Both the position numbers and the translations under genes were made by a program. The notes below the pieces were generated by a model. It worked only from the letters and a program-made list of their open reading frames with translations, ran no database searches and was not told the DNA's origin. Of a DNA stretch of 5,495 nucleotides, positions 1 to 5,495 are shown one piece after another. Origin of the DNA: CAZFZT01 sp964523675. Lineage in GTDB: Bacteria > Planctomycetota > Phycisphaerae > Phycisphaerales > SM1A02. How positions within the stretch are numbered: the first letter of the stretch is position 1; every line of letters starts with the position of its first letter. The stretch spans positions 1-5,495 of the forward strand of contig CAZFZT010000132.1 of the NCBI GenBank assembly GCA_964523675.1, written 5' to 3'.

Positions 1-823
1 CCGGTTCGACGGATGCTTCGGCGCGCTTTGCGCCCGCCGGCGCTGCGGTCTTTGAGCGGGGTCGAAACTGGTTCAGCAGTTCCTCTGCGGCAAGGGTGCC
101 TTCCGTCGTGAGCTCATCGATCTTGTTTCGAATCACGGCATACCCGGCAAGTGCAGGAATCGCAACGACCAGTCCCCAGAAAGTTGTCGTGAGCGCGGTG
201 CCGATGCCGCCTGCCAGTTGAATGGGATCGGCATCGCCGCCACTGGCGACGATGGCTTGAAACGCGAGAATCATCCCATACACCGTGCCGAACAGGCCGA
301 TCATCGGGCTTACCTGGCCGAGAATGTTGAGATATTCGATTCGCCGAAGCCGATTCGTTGTCAACTCATCGGCCGTCTGCTCAAGACTCCTGATCACCGC
401 TGAGAAGCCATGATTGGCCTCGCGCAGCCCCGCGTGAAGCACCTGGCTGAAGTAACTCTCATCACGGCGGGTCAGTTCAAGCGCCTCCCGGTATTGCCCG
501 CTCCGCAGCAACATTCGCACTTCCTTGATGATGCCCTCCGGCACAATGCTCTTGCGCTGGTTCGTCGCAGCCATCATGCCGATCAAGCCGATGCTGGTCG
601 CCGAGAGCGCAAGGAGAAACCAGATGATCATGCTTCCAATGAGTTCAATGGATTTTTCGCCGTTGGCATCCGTTCTTCGCGAGATGAAGAATGCGCTTGC
701 CAGCGAATCCGGCTCAGCTGCGCGCTGCGCGCTCTCACTCTGCGCAAGCGCGCTGGACTCAGCATTCATGACGCACGTGAAGGCGACAAGAAGAAGTAAG
801 AACCAAACGAAACGTCGAGGCAT
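1..823 (-). CDS. MotA/TolQ/ExbB-family proton channel subunit (C-terminus cut by window edge)
   Basis: This is an inner-membrane proton-channel subunit of the ExbB/TolQ/MotA family, which couples proton-motive force to a periplasm-spanning partner. I translated 274 codons from the ATG at 823; the frame is open to base 2 and the stop lies outside the window. Residues 1-28 form a signal peptide ending near ALAQ. TM1 is about 62-85, followed by a cytoplasmic stretch, TM2 about 165-192 with the family signature SPMIGLFGTVYGM (172-184), and TM3 about 206-232 with GIGTALTTTFWGLVVAIP (206-223). T180 and T214 align with the pore threonines T148 and T181 of E. coli ExbB. An Ala/Lys-rich tail follows TM3. 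No clear Shine-Dalgarno site precedes the ATG; the signal peptide supports this start. The gene lies 66 bases after the VWA gene on the same strand, so an operon is likely. Whether it acts as ExbB, TolQ or another motor stator cannot be told from this sequence alone. Confidence 0.92.
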   Translation of the reverse strand, partial: MPRRFVWFLLLLVAFTCVMNAESSALAQSESAQRAAEPDSLASAFFISRRTDANGEKSIELIGSMIIWFLLALSATSIGLIGMMAATNQRKSIVPEGIIKEVRMLLRSGQYREALELTRRDESYFSQVLHAGLREANHGFSAVIRSLEQTADELTTNRLRRIEYLNILGQVSPMIGLFGTVYGMILAFQAIVASGGDADPIQLAGGIGTALTTTFWGLVVAIPALAGYAVIRNKIDELTTEGTLAAEELLNQFRPRSKTAAPAGAKRAEASVEP

Positions 824-889
824 GGGAGTCACTTTCTTCAGGGCTCTTCCGAGCGTGTCAAGCAACCATTGGAACGAGAGCAGGTGACG

Positions 890-1909
890 TTAAAGACCGA
901 GCTCCTCGCGGCTGTAGAAGCGGTAGCCGCGCTCGCCGCCGTGTTCTTCCGCAATCAGGCGCATCGTATCCAACGGGTCTGGGTCCAGAAACTGAATGCA
1001 ATTGATTTGTGACTTCCTGCGCCGATCAAGGGGATTTGCAGGATTGAGTTCATCAAGCCGATTCAGGAGTTCAGCCTGATCGACCTCATAACGGCCGCGC
1101 GCGGTGATGTTGGCGCTAAGGACGAACACGACATCAGGGTTCAGGCGCATCGCCGCCTCGAAAGCCGGGATCGGGTTGGAAACCTGGCGTGGTCGAATGT
1201 TTTCATCAATCCAGCGCAGCGCGCGATCTTTCGCCTCAGGCAGCGCATCTGTCAGCCCTTGTCCGCCGGTCGGCACGAGGATTGCGTCATCGCCCTGATA
1301 GAAGACGATTGCGAATGACTGCTCGGACGTGAGTCGATCAAGCGACTTTCGCAGCTCGTTGATGATGAAGGGGAGGTAGGGAATCATCCCGCCGGAGGCG
1401 TCGATGACATACACGATGCGCTGCGCATTCGACGTGGTGAGGCCCATGAACGACGCGGAGCCGCGCGCAGGGACCGGCGAGAAATCGACGGGGGGAGAGC
1501 CCGTGAAGGCCTCGGGCAGCGCGGCTGTGAAGTCCGTGTCAAGCTCCGGCGGCGGCTCATCAAATGCCTGATCCAGCGGCAGCAGGTCGATCTCCGGCTC
1601 GACCATCTGCTCGATCTGCTCTTCGAAATGCAGTTCCGCCACCGGATCAAAGATGAGTGAATCGAAATCTGCAATGACGATGACCGGCTCCTCATCGGGC
1701 GTGGTCGTAACGACCGACCATGTCACGACGAATGCAATCGCGATGAGCAGCGCGTGCAGTGACAGCGAAGCGATCCACGGGACGATGCGCTGGGCCTGAC
1801 GCTCGGCACGAGATTCCGCGCCGAGTTCAGCGAGCAGACGTTCATGTTCCGCAGCAACAGCGGTCAGGTCGTCCGCTTCGTGCTTCTCATTGCCCGCTGT
1901 CGTGGCCAT
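890..1909 (-). CDS. Single-pass membrane protein with TonB-like anchor and degenerate VWA domain
   Basis: This 339-residue protein has no named homologue that I recognise. Residues 1-43 are charged and probably cytoplasmic, with a helical Glu/Ala-rich stretch at 11-40. Residues 44-68 form one transmembrane helix containing SLSLH (48-52), an S-x3-H pattern as in TonB transmembrane helices. Residues 71-150 are an acidic, proline-containing linker (for example DEPPPELD, 117-124). From about 164 a VWA-like fold begins with RIVYVIDASGGM (164-175), the place of the DxSxS metal site. Further VWA-like strands are FAIVFYQGDD (199-208) and PDVVFVLSANI (258-268). The second site serine is Gly174, and the usual TDG after the fourth strand reads SAN (265-267), so metal binding is doubtful. 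The topology places the VWA part in the periplasm. It sits between a DoxX gene (34-base gap) and the ExbB-type gene (66-base gap), which suggests it is the motor's partner. The gene is certain; the function is inferred. Confidence 0.85.
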   Translation of the reverse strand: MATTAGNEKHEADDLTAVAAEHERLLAELGAESRAERQAQRIVPWIASLSLHALLIAIAFVVTWSVVTTTPDEEPVIVIADFDSLIFDPVAELHFEEQIEQMVEPEIDLLPLDQAFDEPPPELDTDFTAALPEAFTGSPPVDFSPVPARGSASFMGLTTSNAQRIVYVIDASGGMIPYLPFIINELRKSLDRLTSEQSFAIVFYQGDDAILVPTGGQGLTDALPEAKDRALRWIDENIRPRQVSNPIPAFEAAMRLNPDVVFVLSANITARGRYEVDQAELLNRLDELNPANPLDRRRKSQINCIQFLDPDPLDTMRLIAEEHGGERGYRFYSREELGL

Positions 1910-1923
1910 GGTCAGACATCGTG

Positions 1924-1938
1924 CCGTTCATCGAACGG
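1924..1938. repeat. Short perfect inverted repeat between the doxX-like and VWA genes
   Basis: CCGTTC and GAACGG form a 6-bp perfect stem with a 3-base loop inside the 34-base gap between the DoxX stop codon and the VWA start codon. No T-run follows on the minus strand, so it does not look like a terminator. It might be an RNA hairpin that affects processing or translation of the second gene, or chance. Confidence 0.35.
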
Positions 1939-1943
1939 ATCGA

Positions 1944-2726
1944 TCATACGAATTCGTCATCAATCTCGACTTTGGCGGGGCGAAAGATCAAGCGGTCCAA
2001 GCTGAGAGGACCTGGTCCAACCAGCGCGACCGTCAAGGCGAGGACGAGTAAACCCAGCTGTGTGTACGTCCGGTTGAACGCGGTCATGTCGCCTGCAAGG
2101 CCGAACGGCCCGCCATGTTGCACGAGCGTATCAAGTGATGTGAAGTAGAAGGCGACGGTCATCACAACGGCGAGGGCGACGCCCCAGATGCGGCTGAAGA
2201 GACCAAGGAGCAACAGCGCGCCCGCAACGAGTTCTGTGATCGCCAGCAACCAGGCAAGGCGAATGGCCCACGCGCCTTCGAATTGGCGGTCAAGCAGTGC
2301 CAACGTCACGCCGTGCAGCCGCTTCGCATAGAGCGTCTGCTCACCTGTCGCTGCATCTTCAACCACCACATCAGGCGGCGGCTCCAAGTGTTCCGTGATC
2401 TCGAGTCTCTCCACTTCATCAGAAAAAGTTTCATCAGGAGCCGCATCTCGATCCTGCTGCACATCACGATCGGCGGCGTCTTGCCCTCGCGCCGTCTCAG
2501 CGTGATACGCGGTGAGAAGAGCGGAGACGCCAATCGGACCCACATCCGCTCGCCGGCTCACGACATCGGCGATACCCAGTTCAATCAGCCGCTCTGCCGC
2601 CTCACCCTCAAACTGCTGATGGTGCATGAGCTTGGTCCAGCCGGCGGTGAGGAAAGCTGCGCAAAGGATCAGCCGGGCCAGCAGAGGGATAACGGAAGTA
2701 CCGGCAATGATGTTGAAACGTCTCAT
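1944..2726 (-). CDS. DoxX-family membrane protein with a large acidic insertion
   Basis: This is a predicted inner-membrane protein of the DoxX family, whose members are small four-helix proteins, some linked to redox or respiratory functions; the exact activity here is unknown. From the ATG at 2726 it has 260 residues against roughly 130-160 for a typical DoxX. TM1 (about 11-30) ends in the family-typical AAFLTAGWTKLMH. A hydrophilic acidic region follows (about 35-150, with PDETFSDEVERLEITEHLEPPP). TM2 (about 154-176, ITELVAGALLLLGLFSR), TM3 (about 179-197) and TM4 (about 222-238) complete the DoxX pattern. The frame stays open upstream to 2909, but that part is antisense to a tRNA. A GGGAG site at 2735-2739 lies 8 bases before the ATG at 2726 and only 2 bases before the in-frame ATG at 2732, so 2726 is preferred. 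It is the first gene of the likely operon with the VWA and ExbB-type genes. Confidence 0.85.
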   Translation of the reverse strand: MRRFNIIAGTSVIPLLARLILCAAFLTAGWTKLMHHQQFEGEAAERLIELGIADVVSRRADVGPIGVSALLTAYHAETARGQDAADRDVQQDRDAAPDETFSDEVERLEITEHLEPPPDVVVEDAATGEQTLYAKRLHGVTLALLDRQFEGAWAIRLAWLLAITELVAGALLLLGLFSRIWGVALAVVMTVAFYFTSLDTLVQHGGPFGLAGDMTAFNRTYTQLGLLVLALTVALVGPGPLSLDRLIFRPAKVEIDDEFV

Positions 2727-2734
2727 AGGCATGA

Positions 2735-2739
2735 CTCCC
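2735..2739 (-). promoter_or_regulatory. Ribosome binding site of the doxX-like gene
   Basis: On the minus strand this reads GGGAG, with 8 bases to the ATG at 2726 and 2 bases to the ATG at 2732. The spacing favours 2726 and argues against the long upstream extension of the frame. Confidence 0.5.
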
Positions 2740-2772
2740 ACTTCTATTTGTACCGGGCAGAGCACCTCTGGA

Positions 2773-2801
2773 TTGTCCAGCTGCCCGTGATGGGGGATAA
2801 T
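2773..2801 (+). promoter_or_regulatory. Sigma70-like promoter of tRNA-Leu
   Basis: TTGTCC at 2773-2778 (4 of 6 matches to TTGACA) and GATAAT at 2796-2801 (5 of 6 matches to TATAAT) are separated by exactly 17 bases. Transcription would start near 2808, leaving a leader of about 19 bases before the mature tRNA. The 95-base gap is shared with the divergent doxX-like gene. Confidence 0.65.
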
Positions 2802-2826
2802 CGTAACGGTATCCGAACGAATAGTC

Positions 2827-2908
<82 letters not shown>

Positions 2909-2911
2909 TTC

Positions 2912-2937
2912 TCAGGCCGCCTTACCAGGCGGCCTGA
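2912..2937 (+). terminator. Hairpin terminator after tRNA-Leu
   Basis: TCAGGCCGCC and GGCGGCCTGA form a perfect 10-bp GC-rich stem around the loop TTACCA, starting 4 bases after the tRNA. The following TCTGTTGT is only moderately T-rich, so the U-tract is weak. In the opposite direction it lies 22 bases past the stop codon of the convergent asparaginase gene, but no T-run follows on that strand. Confidence 0.7.
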
Positions 2938-2958
2938 TCTGTTGTATGACTGAACGGG

Positions 2959-3918
2959 TCAATCCAGAAGCACGCGGTCGGGTTGGATGACCTGCGAGCC
3001 GTCATGGCTTTGAACAGACGTGAGGTAGCCGCTGCGAAGCGCGGCCGAGGCGTATTCGCCGTTTGGCGCAAGCGCGATCATCGCGGCCTGATGTTCGGCA
3101 CGCAGCTCGCCGCCATCGACGATCCGCTGCAGGACATCCACCAGAGCGCCCAATGGCGATCCGCCGCGCCGCATGGCTTCCACAACCGCGAACGCGCCGC
3201 ACACACCCATAATGAGCTCGCCAGTTCCCGTTCCGGTCGCTGCGCCGTATTGCGGATCGACATAGAGTCCATGTCCGATGATGGGGGAGTCGCCCACGCG
3301 CCCCGGATGTTTATACGGCGTTCCACTGGTGGAGCAGGCGCCGGCAAGTACGCCTTCCCGATCGAGCGCAAGAATCCCGACCGTGTCATGATGCTTCCAC
3401 CGTGCCTCACAGGCCGTGAAGATGCCGCCAGCGCCGTCGTCAATCGGCCTCGGTATGACGATGTCCGCTTCAAGAGTGCGATCGCGCGATTGGTCAAGCG
3501 TCTTCGGATTTCTTTTCCACTTCTCCCATGCCTCGCGCGCGGCCGGCGCCAGAAGTTCCGCCTCCTCGAAACCCTGTTCGGTCGCAAAGCGGTCGGCCTC
3601 CTCGCCGGCAATCATGATGTGGCGGGTCTTCTCCATCACCTTGCGTGCGATCGAAACAGGGTGCAAATGCCTGCGCAAGCCGGCCACGGAGCCGGCGCGG
3701 CGAGGAGAGAGCATGATGCACCCGTCGAGCGAGACCCTGCCGGTCAGGTCGGGCAATCCGCCAAAGCCGACCGAATCAACCTCCGGATCCGCTTCAACGA
3801 TTCGAGCGGCGGCTTCGACTGCGTCAAGGGCAGAGCCGCCTGCCGCAAGGGCCGGCCAGGCCGCAGTTGTACCGCGCTGACCGAAAGACCACGTCGCAAT
3901 CATCACGGGCTGGGACAT
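2959..3918 (-). CDS. N4-(beta-N-acetylglucosaminyl)-L-asparaginase / isoaspartyl peptidase-type Ntn hydrolase
   Basis: This 319-residue protein belongs to the glycosylasparaginase family, which hydrolyses the amide bond between N-acetylglucosamine and asparagine, or related aspartyl amides. The precursor cleaves itself before a threonine that becomes the nucleophile. Here that site is HDTVG, with Thr179. Other family landmarks are ATWSFGQRGTTAAW (8-21), matching the TWPF...AAW start of human AGA; the LRRHLHPVSIARKVME block (81-96); GRVGDSPIIGHGLYVD (206-221), with the substrate-contacting Arg207 and Asp210; and the GTGTGE loop (229-234), with Thr230-Gly231. Both subunits, about 1-178 and 179-319, are complete. 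No signal peptide is seen, so it is probably cytosolic, unlike the lysosomal human and periplasmic Elizabethkingia enzymes. The start at 3918 has no evident Shine-Dalgarno site but gives the family-typical N-terminus. It is divergent from phoU and convergent with tRNA-Leu. Substrate choice between glycoasparagine and isoaspartyl peptides is not settled; the N-terminal motif favours the former. Confidence 0.92.
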   Translation of the reverse strand: MSQPVMIATWSFGQRGTTAAWPALAAGGSALDAVEAAARIVEADPEVDSVGFGGLPDLTGRVSLDGCIMLSPRRAGSVAGLRRHLHPVSIARKVMEKTRHIMIAGEEADRFATEQGFEEAELLAPAAREAWEKWKRNPKTLDQSRDRTLEADIVIPRPIDDGAGGIFTACEARWKHHDTVGILALDREGVLAGACSTSGTPYKHPGRVGDSPIIGHGLYVDPQYGAATGTGTGELIMGVCGAFAVVEAMRRGGSPLGALVDVLQRIVDGGELRAEHQAAMIALAPNGEYASAALRSGYLTSVQSHDGSQVIQPDRVLLD

Positions 3919-4020
3919 AGGCCAAGCATGATATGCGGAAGTACGCCCGCCAAAGCTTGCCCACGAGTTTCATAAGGTTGATGGAGGCGGGTGGTGGGAA
4001 CCGCACGTGGCATAACGGGT

Positions 4021-4026
4021 TATACT
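4021..4026 (+). promoter_or_regulatory. Possible -10 element of the phoU promoter
   Basis: TATACT matches TATAAT in 5 of 6 positions and lies 24 bases before the phoU ATG, giving a short leader of about 18 bases. No convincing -35 box is found 16-18 bases upstream. If real, it rules out translation from the in-frame GTG at 3991. Confidence 0.3.
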
Positions 4027-4050
4027 GCGGCGACTGTTCCGCTACCGGCC

Positions 4051-4731
4051 ATGTCCAACTTTGAGCACAAACTTGCGCAGCTCAAGCACGACCTGATTAC
4101 ACAAGGCGATCGTGTCGTTGAGCACACTCTCAAGGCCGTCGAGAGTTTTTTCGAGTCCGATCCGACGAAAGCGGCTGAGGTCATCGAGGGAGACACGATC
4201 ATCGACCGCGTTGACGTCGAGATCGAGCGCGCTTCGATACCGCTGCTCACGATGGGTGAAACGAAGGAGCACTCGATCCGGTCGGTGCTGACGATCGTCA
4301 AGATCAACAATGAACTCGAGCGCATCGCCGACCTCGCCGTAAACATTGCCGAAGTCGTGGCTGTGGCTGATTCATCGCTGACCGCGCCGCCGACGTTTCG
4401 CGTGATGGCCAACAGCGTCATCGGCATGTTGCGCGACGCCAATCGCACGCTTGCCAACATCGATGTTGACCTGGGCGAGCGCGTCTTGCGATTCGATGAC
4501 ACCGTCAATCAGTTCAAGCGCGAGATCATGCTTGATGCGCAGCAGAAGGTCGCCAGCGGCGAGTTCCCGGTTGACTTTGCGTTTCGCCTGCTGACTGTGA
4601 CGAAGTCGCTCGAACGCATCGCGGATCACTGCACCAACATCTGCGAGCAGGTCATCTACCTCGAGACCGGCCAGATCGTGCGCCACCTGCCCGAGGGCTG
4701 GACCAAGCCGCTCCCGCCGGAAGCGCTGTAA
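4051..4731 (+). CDS. phoU: Phosphate transport system regulatory protein PhoU
   Basis: PhoU is a cytoplasmic all-helical protein that restrains the PstSCAB phosphate transporter and signals phosphate sufficiency to the PhoR/PhoB two-component system. This 226-residue protein is of normal length and has the two tandem PhoU repeats. Each repeat carries the metal-cluster motif: E90-RIA-D94-LAV-N98-IAE101 in the first and E188-RIA-D192-HCT-N196-ICE199 in the second. The N-terminus FEHKLAQLKHDLITQGDRVVEHTLKAV is typical of the family. The frame is open back to a GTG at 3991, but the PhoU homology begins at the ATG at 4051, which is the better start; no clear Shine-Dalgarno site precedes either. 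No pst, phoB or phoR gene adjoins it: upstream is a divergent asparaginase and downstream a secreted repeat protein. It is therefore a lone phoU here, although some bacteria carry several PhoU-like genes. Confidence 0.95.
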   Translation: MSNFEHKLAQLKHDLITQGDRVVEHTLKAVESFFESDPTKAAEVIEGDTIIDRVDVEIERASIPLLTMGETKEHSIRSVLTIVKINNELERIADLAVNIAEVVAVADSSLTAPPTFRVMANSVIGMLRDANRTLANIDVDLGERVLRFDDTVNQFKREIMLDAQQKVASGEFPVDFAFRLLTVTKSLERIADHCTNICEQVIYLETGQIVRHLPEGWTKPLPPEAL

Positions 4732-4788
4732 ACGACCGGCCGCTTCCAGGAATTCCCTTGCTGCGGCGCGATTCATGGGGCATACTTC

Positions 4789-4793
4789 AGGAG
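4789..4793 (+). promoter_or_regulatory. Ribosome binding site of the HAF-repeat gene
   Basis: AGGAG lies 5 bases before the ATG at 4799 and 8 bases before the next in-frame ATG at 4802. It supports translation from this ATG pair, though not which of the two is used. Confidence 0.65.
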
Positions 4794-4798
4794 TGTCC

Positions 4799-5495
4799 AT
4801 GATGAATGAACGCCATCACACGCGGCCGATCAGCCATCGCCTGACTGCGCTTGGAACAGTTCTCGGACGCTCATCACTCGTCGTGGCGATCTGCGCGGCC
4901 GTGGTACTCTCATATGCGGCTCACGCCCAGTGCCAGTACGAAGTCGTCGAGCCGATCATTCAGGGGCCGGATTGTCAGTTTGTCGGTCCCCGGCCGACGA
5001 TTCCGCTCGGCATGAACAACCTCGGCGAGGCGGTCGGCTACTACTGGGACTGCAATGATGTGAACATCAATCACGCCTTCCGGTGGAAGCCGGGCGAGGG
5101 CTTGACGACGCTGCCGAATCCACCGGGCGTTTCCAATGCCTTCGCTTCGGACATCAACGATGCCGGTTTCATCGTGGGTGGGCATTGGCGCGATGGCATC
5201 GGCTGGTCCGGCTTCGTCCGCCATCCCGACACCGGCGAGTACACCTACCTCGAAGCGCTGCACGACGGGTTCAGCGTGATCCAGACCGTCTCGACGGCGA
5301 ACGCGATCAACAACGCCGACCCGCCGGTCGTCGCCGGTTCGCGCGTCGTGACGAAGCCCGGTGAATCGCCGCTCATGACGAATGCGGTGATGTGGTGGCC
5401 GTATCGTGAGGATGGGTCCGGTCAACCGTTGACGCTTGACTTAGGTGTGATGAATGGACCCACCAGCGCTGCGAATGCGCTAAATGCTGCCAAGG
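4799..5495 (+). CDS. Secreted HAF-repeat protein (C-terminus cut by window edge)
   Basis: The frame is open from the ATG at 4799 to the window end, giving 232 residues of a longer protein. Residues 1-43 look like a long signal peptide: a basic start, a hydrophobic core at about 26-42 (SSLVVAICAAVVLSYAA), and an AHA|Q cleavage site. The mature part shows the HAF-family extracellular repeat pattern, roughly (I/M)NxxGxxVG followed by an AFxW segment. Examples are MNNLGEAVGYYW (72-83) with HAFRWKPGEGLTTL (92-105), INDAGFIVGGHW (119-130), and AINNADPPVVAGS (169-181) with NAVMWW (195-200); a fourth unit begins at ANALNAA (225-231). These repeats probably build beta-propeller blades, and the biochemical role of the family is unknown. 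Cysteines at 45, 59 and 85 could form disulfides after export. It starts 67 bases after phoU on the same strand and has its own good ribosome site; a functional link to PhoU is not evident. A C-terminal sorting signal, if any, would lie outside the window. Confidence 0.85.
   Translation, partial: MMNERHHTRPISHRLTALGTVLGRSSLVVAICAAVVLSYAAHAQCQYEVVEPIIQGPDCQFVGPRPTIPLGMNNLGEAVGYYWDCNDVNINHAFRWKPGEGLTTLPNPPGVSNAFASDINDAGFIVGGHWRDGIGWSGFVRHPDTGEYTYLEALHDGFSVIQTVSTANAINNADPPVVAGSRVVTKPGESPLMTNAVMWWPYREDGSGQPLTLDLGVMNGPTSAANALNAAK

Noticed and set aside
218..887. Plus-strand open frames opposite the ExbB-type gene
   Set aside because: They overlap a clear ExbB-family coding frame and contain no recognisable domain.
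2733..2826. Promoter for the doxX-like operon on the minus strand
   Set aside because: A TGGACA-like box and a TACAAA-like box exist, but they are about 21 bases apart, too far for a standard sigma70 promoter; no better pair was found by eye.
2983..3975. Long plus-strand open frame opposite the asparaginase gene
   Set aside because: Its product has no recognisable domain and is rich in Arg and His, as expected of an antisense shadow; the minus-strand frame has clear glycosylasparaginase motifs.
3991..4050. In-frame GTG start extending PhoU by 20 residues
   Set aside because: The added residues (MVGTARGITGYTAATV...) do not resemble a PhoU N-terminus, no ribosome site precedes the GTG, and a possible -10 element lies inside the extension.
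4758..4786. Possible promoter TTGCTG / CATACT with 17-base spacing before the HAF-repeat gene
   Set aside because: Both boxes match poorly, and the implied start of transcription near 4793 would destroy the good AGGAG ribosome site.
4910..5425. 171-codon minus-strand open frame opposite the HAF-repeat gene
   Set aside because: The plus-strand frame has a ribosome site, a signal peptide and repeat motifs; the minus frame shows nothing recognisable.

Overview
The window looks like chromosomal DNA of a moderately GC-rich Gram-negative-type bacterium, most likely a planctomycete (perhaps Phycisphaerae). This is an inference from style: an ExbB/TolQ protein with its own signal peptide, a VWA protein with a TonB-like membrane anchor, a secreted HAF-repeat protein, and weak or absent Shine-Dalgarno sites before several genes. 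No rRNA or other phylogenetic marker is present, so the placement is tentative. Six protein genes and one tRNA fill the window. No stretch over 300 bases lacks a gene. I see no insertion sequence, CRISPR array, phage gene or attachment site.

Layout: positions 2726 down to 1, minus strand, carry a compact run of three membrane-associated genes: a DoxX-family protein with a large acidic insertion, a TonB-like single-pass protein ending in a degenerate von Willebrand A domain, and an ExbB/TolQ/MotA-type proton-channel subunit that runs off the left edge. The gaps are 34 and 66 bases, so co-transcription is likely. Positions 2773-2937, plus strand, hold a complete tRNA-Leu(UAG) unit: sigma70-like promoter, tRNA, hairpin terminator. 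Positions 3918-2959, minus strand, encode a cytosolic glycosylasparaginase (Ntn hydrolase). Divergent from it, at 4051-4731, is a PhoU phosphate regulator without pst or pho neighbours. From 4799 to the right edge, plus strand, a secreted HAF-repeat protein begins and is cut by the window end.

The most interesting part is the left block. ExbB-type channels normally harvest proton-motive force and pass it through a single-pass TonB or TolA partner. Here the adjacent partner candidate keeps a TonB-like transmembrane helix, including an S-x3-H pattern, but carries a VWA-like domain where TonB has its C-terminal domain. A DoxX-type membrane protein precedes it. This suggests a variant energy-transducing envelope complex; an ExbD partner would be expected just beyond the left edge. 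The right half is ordinary housekeeping (tRNA, asparaginase, PhoU) plus one exported repeat protein.
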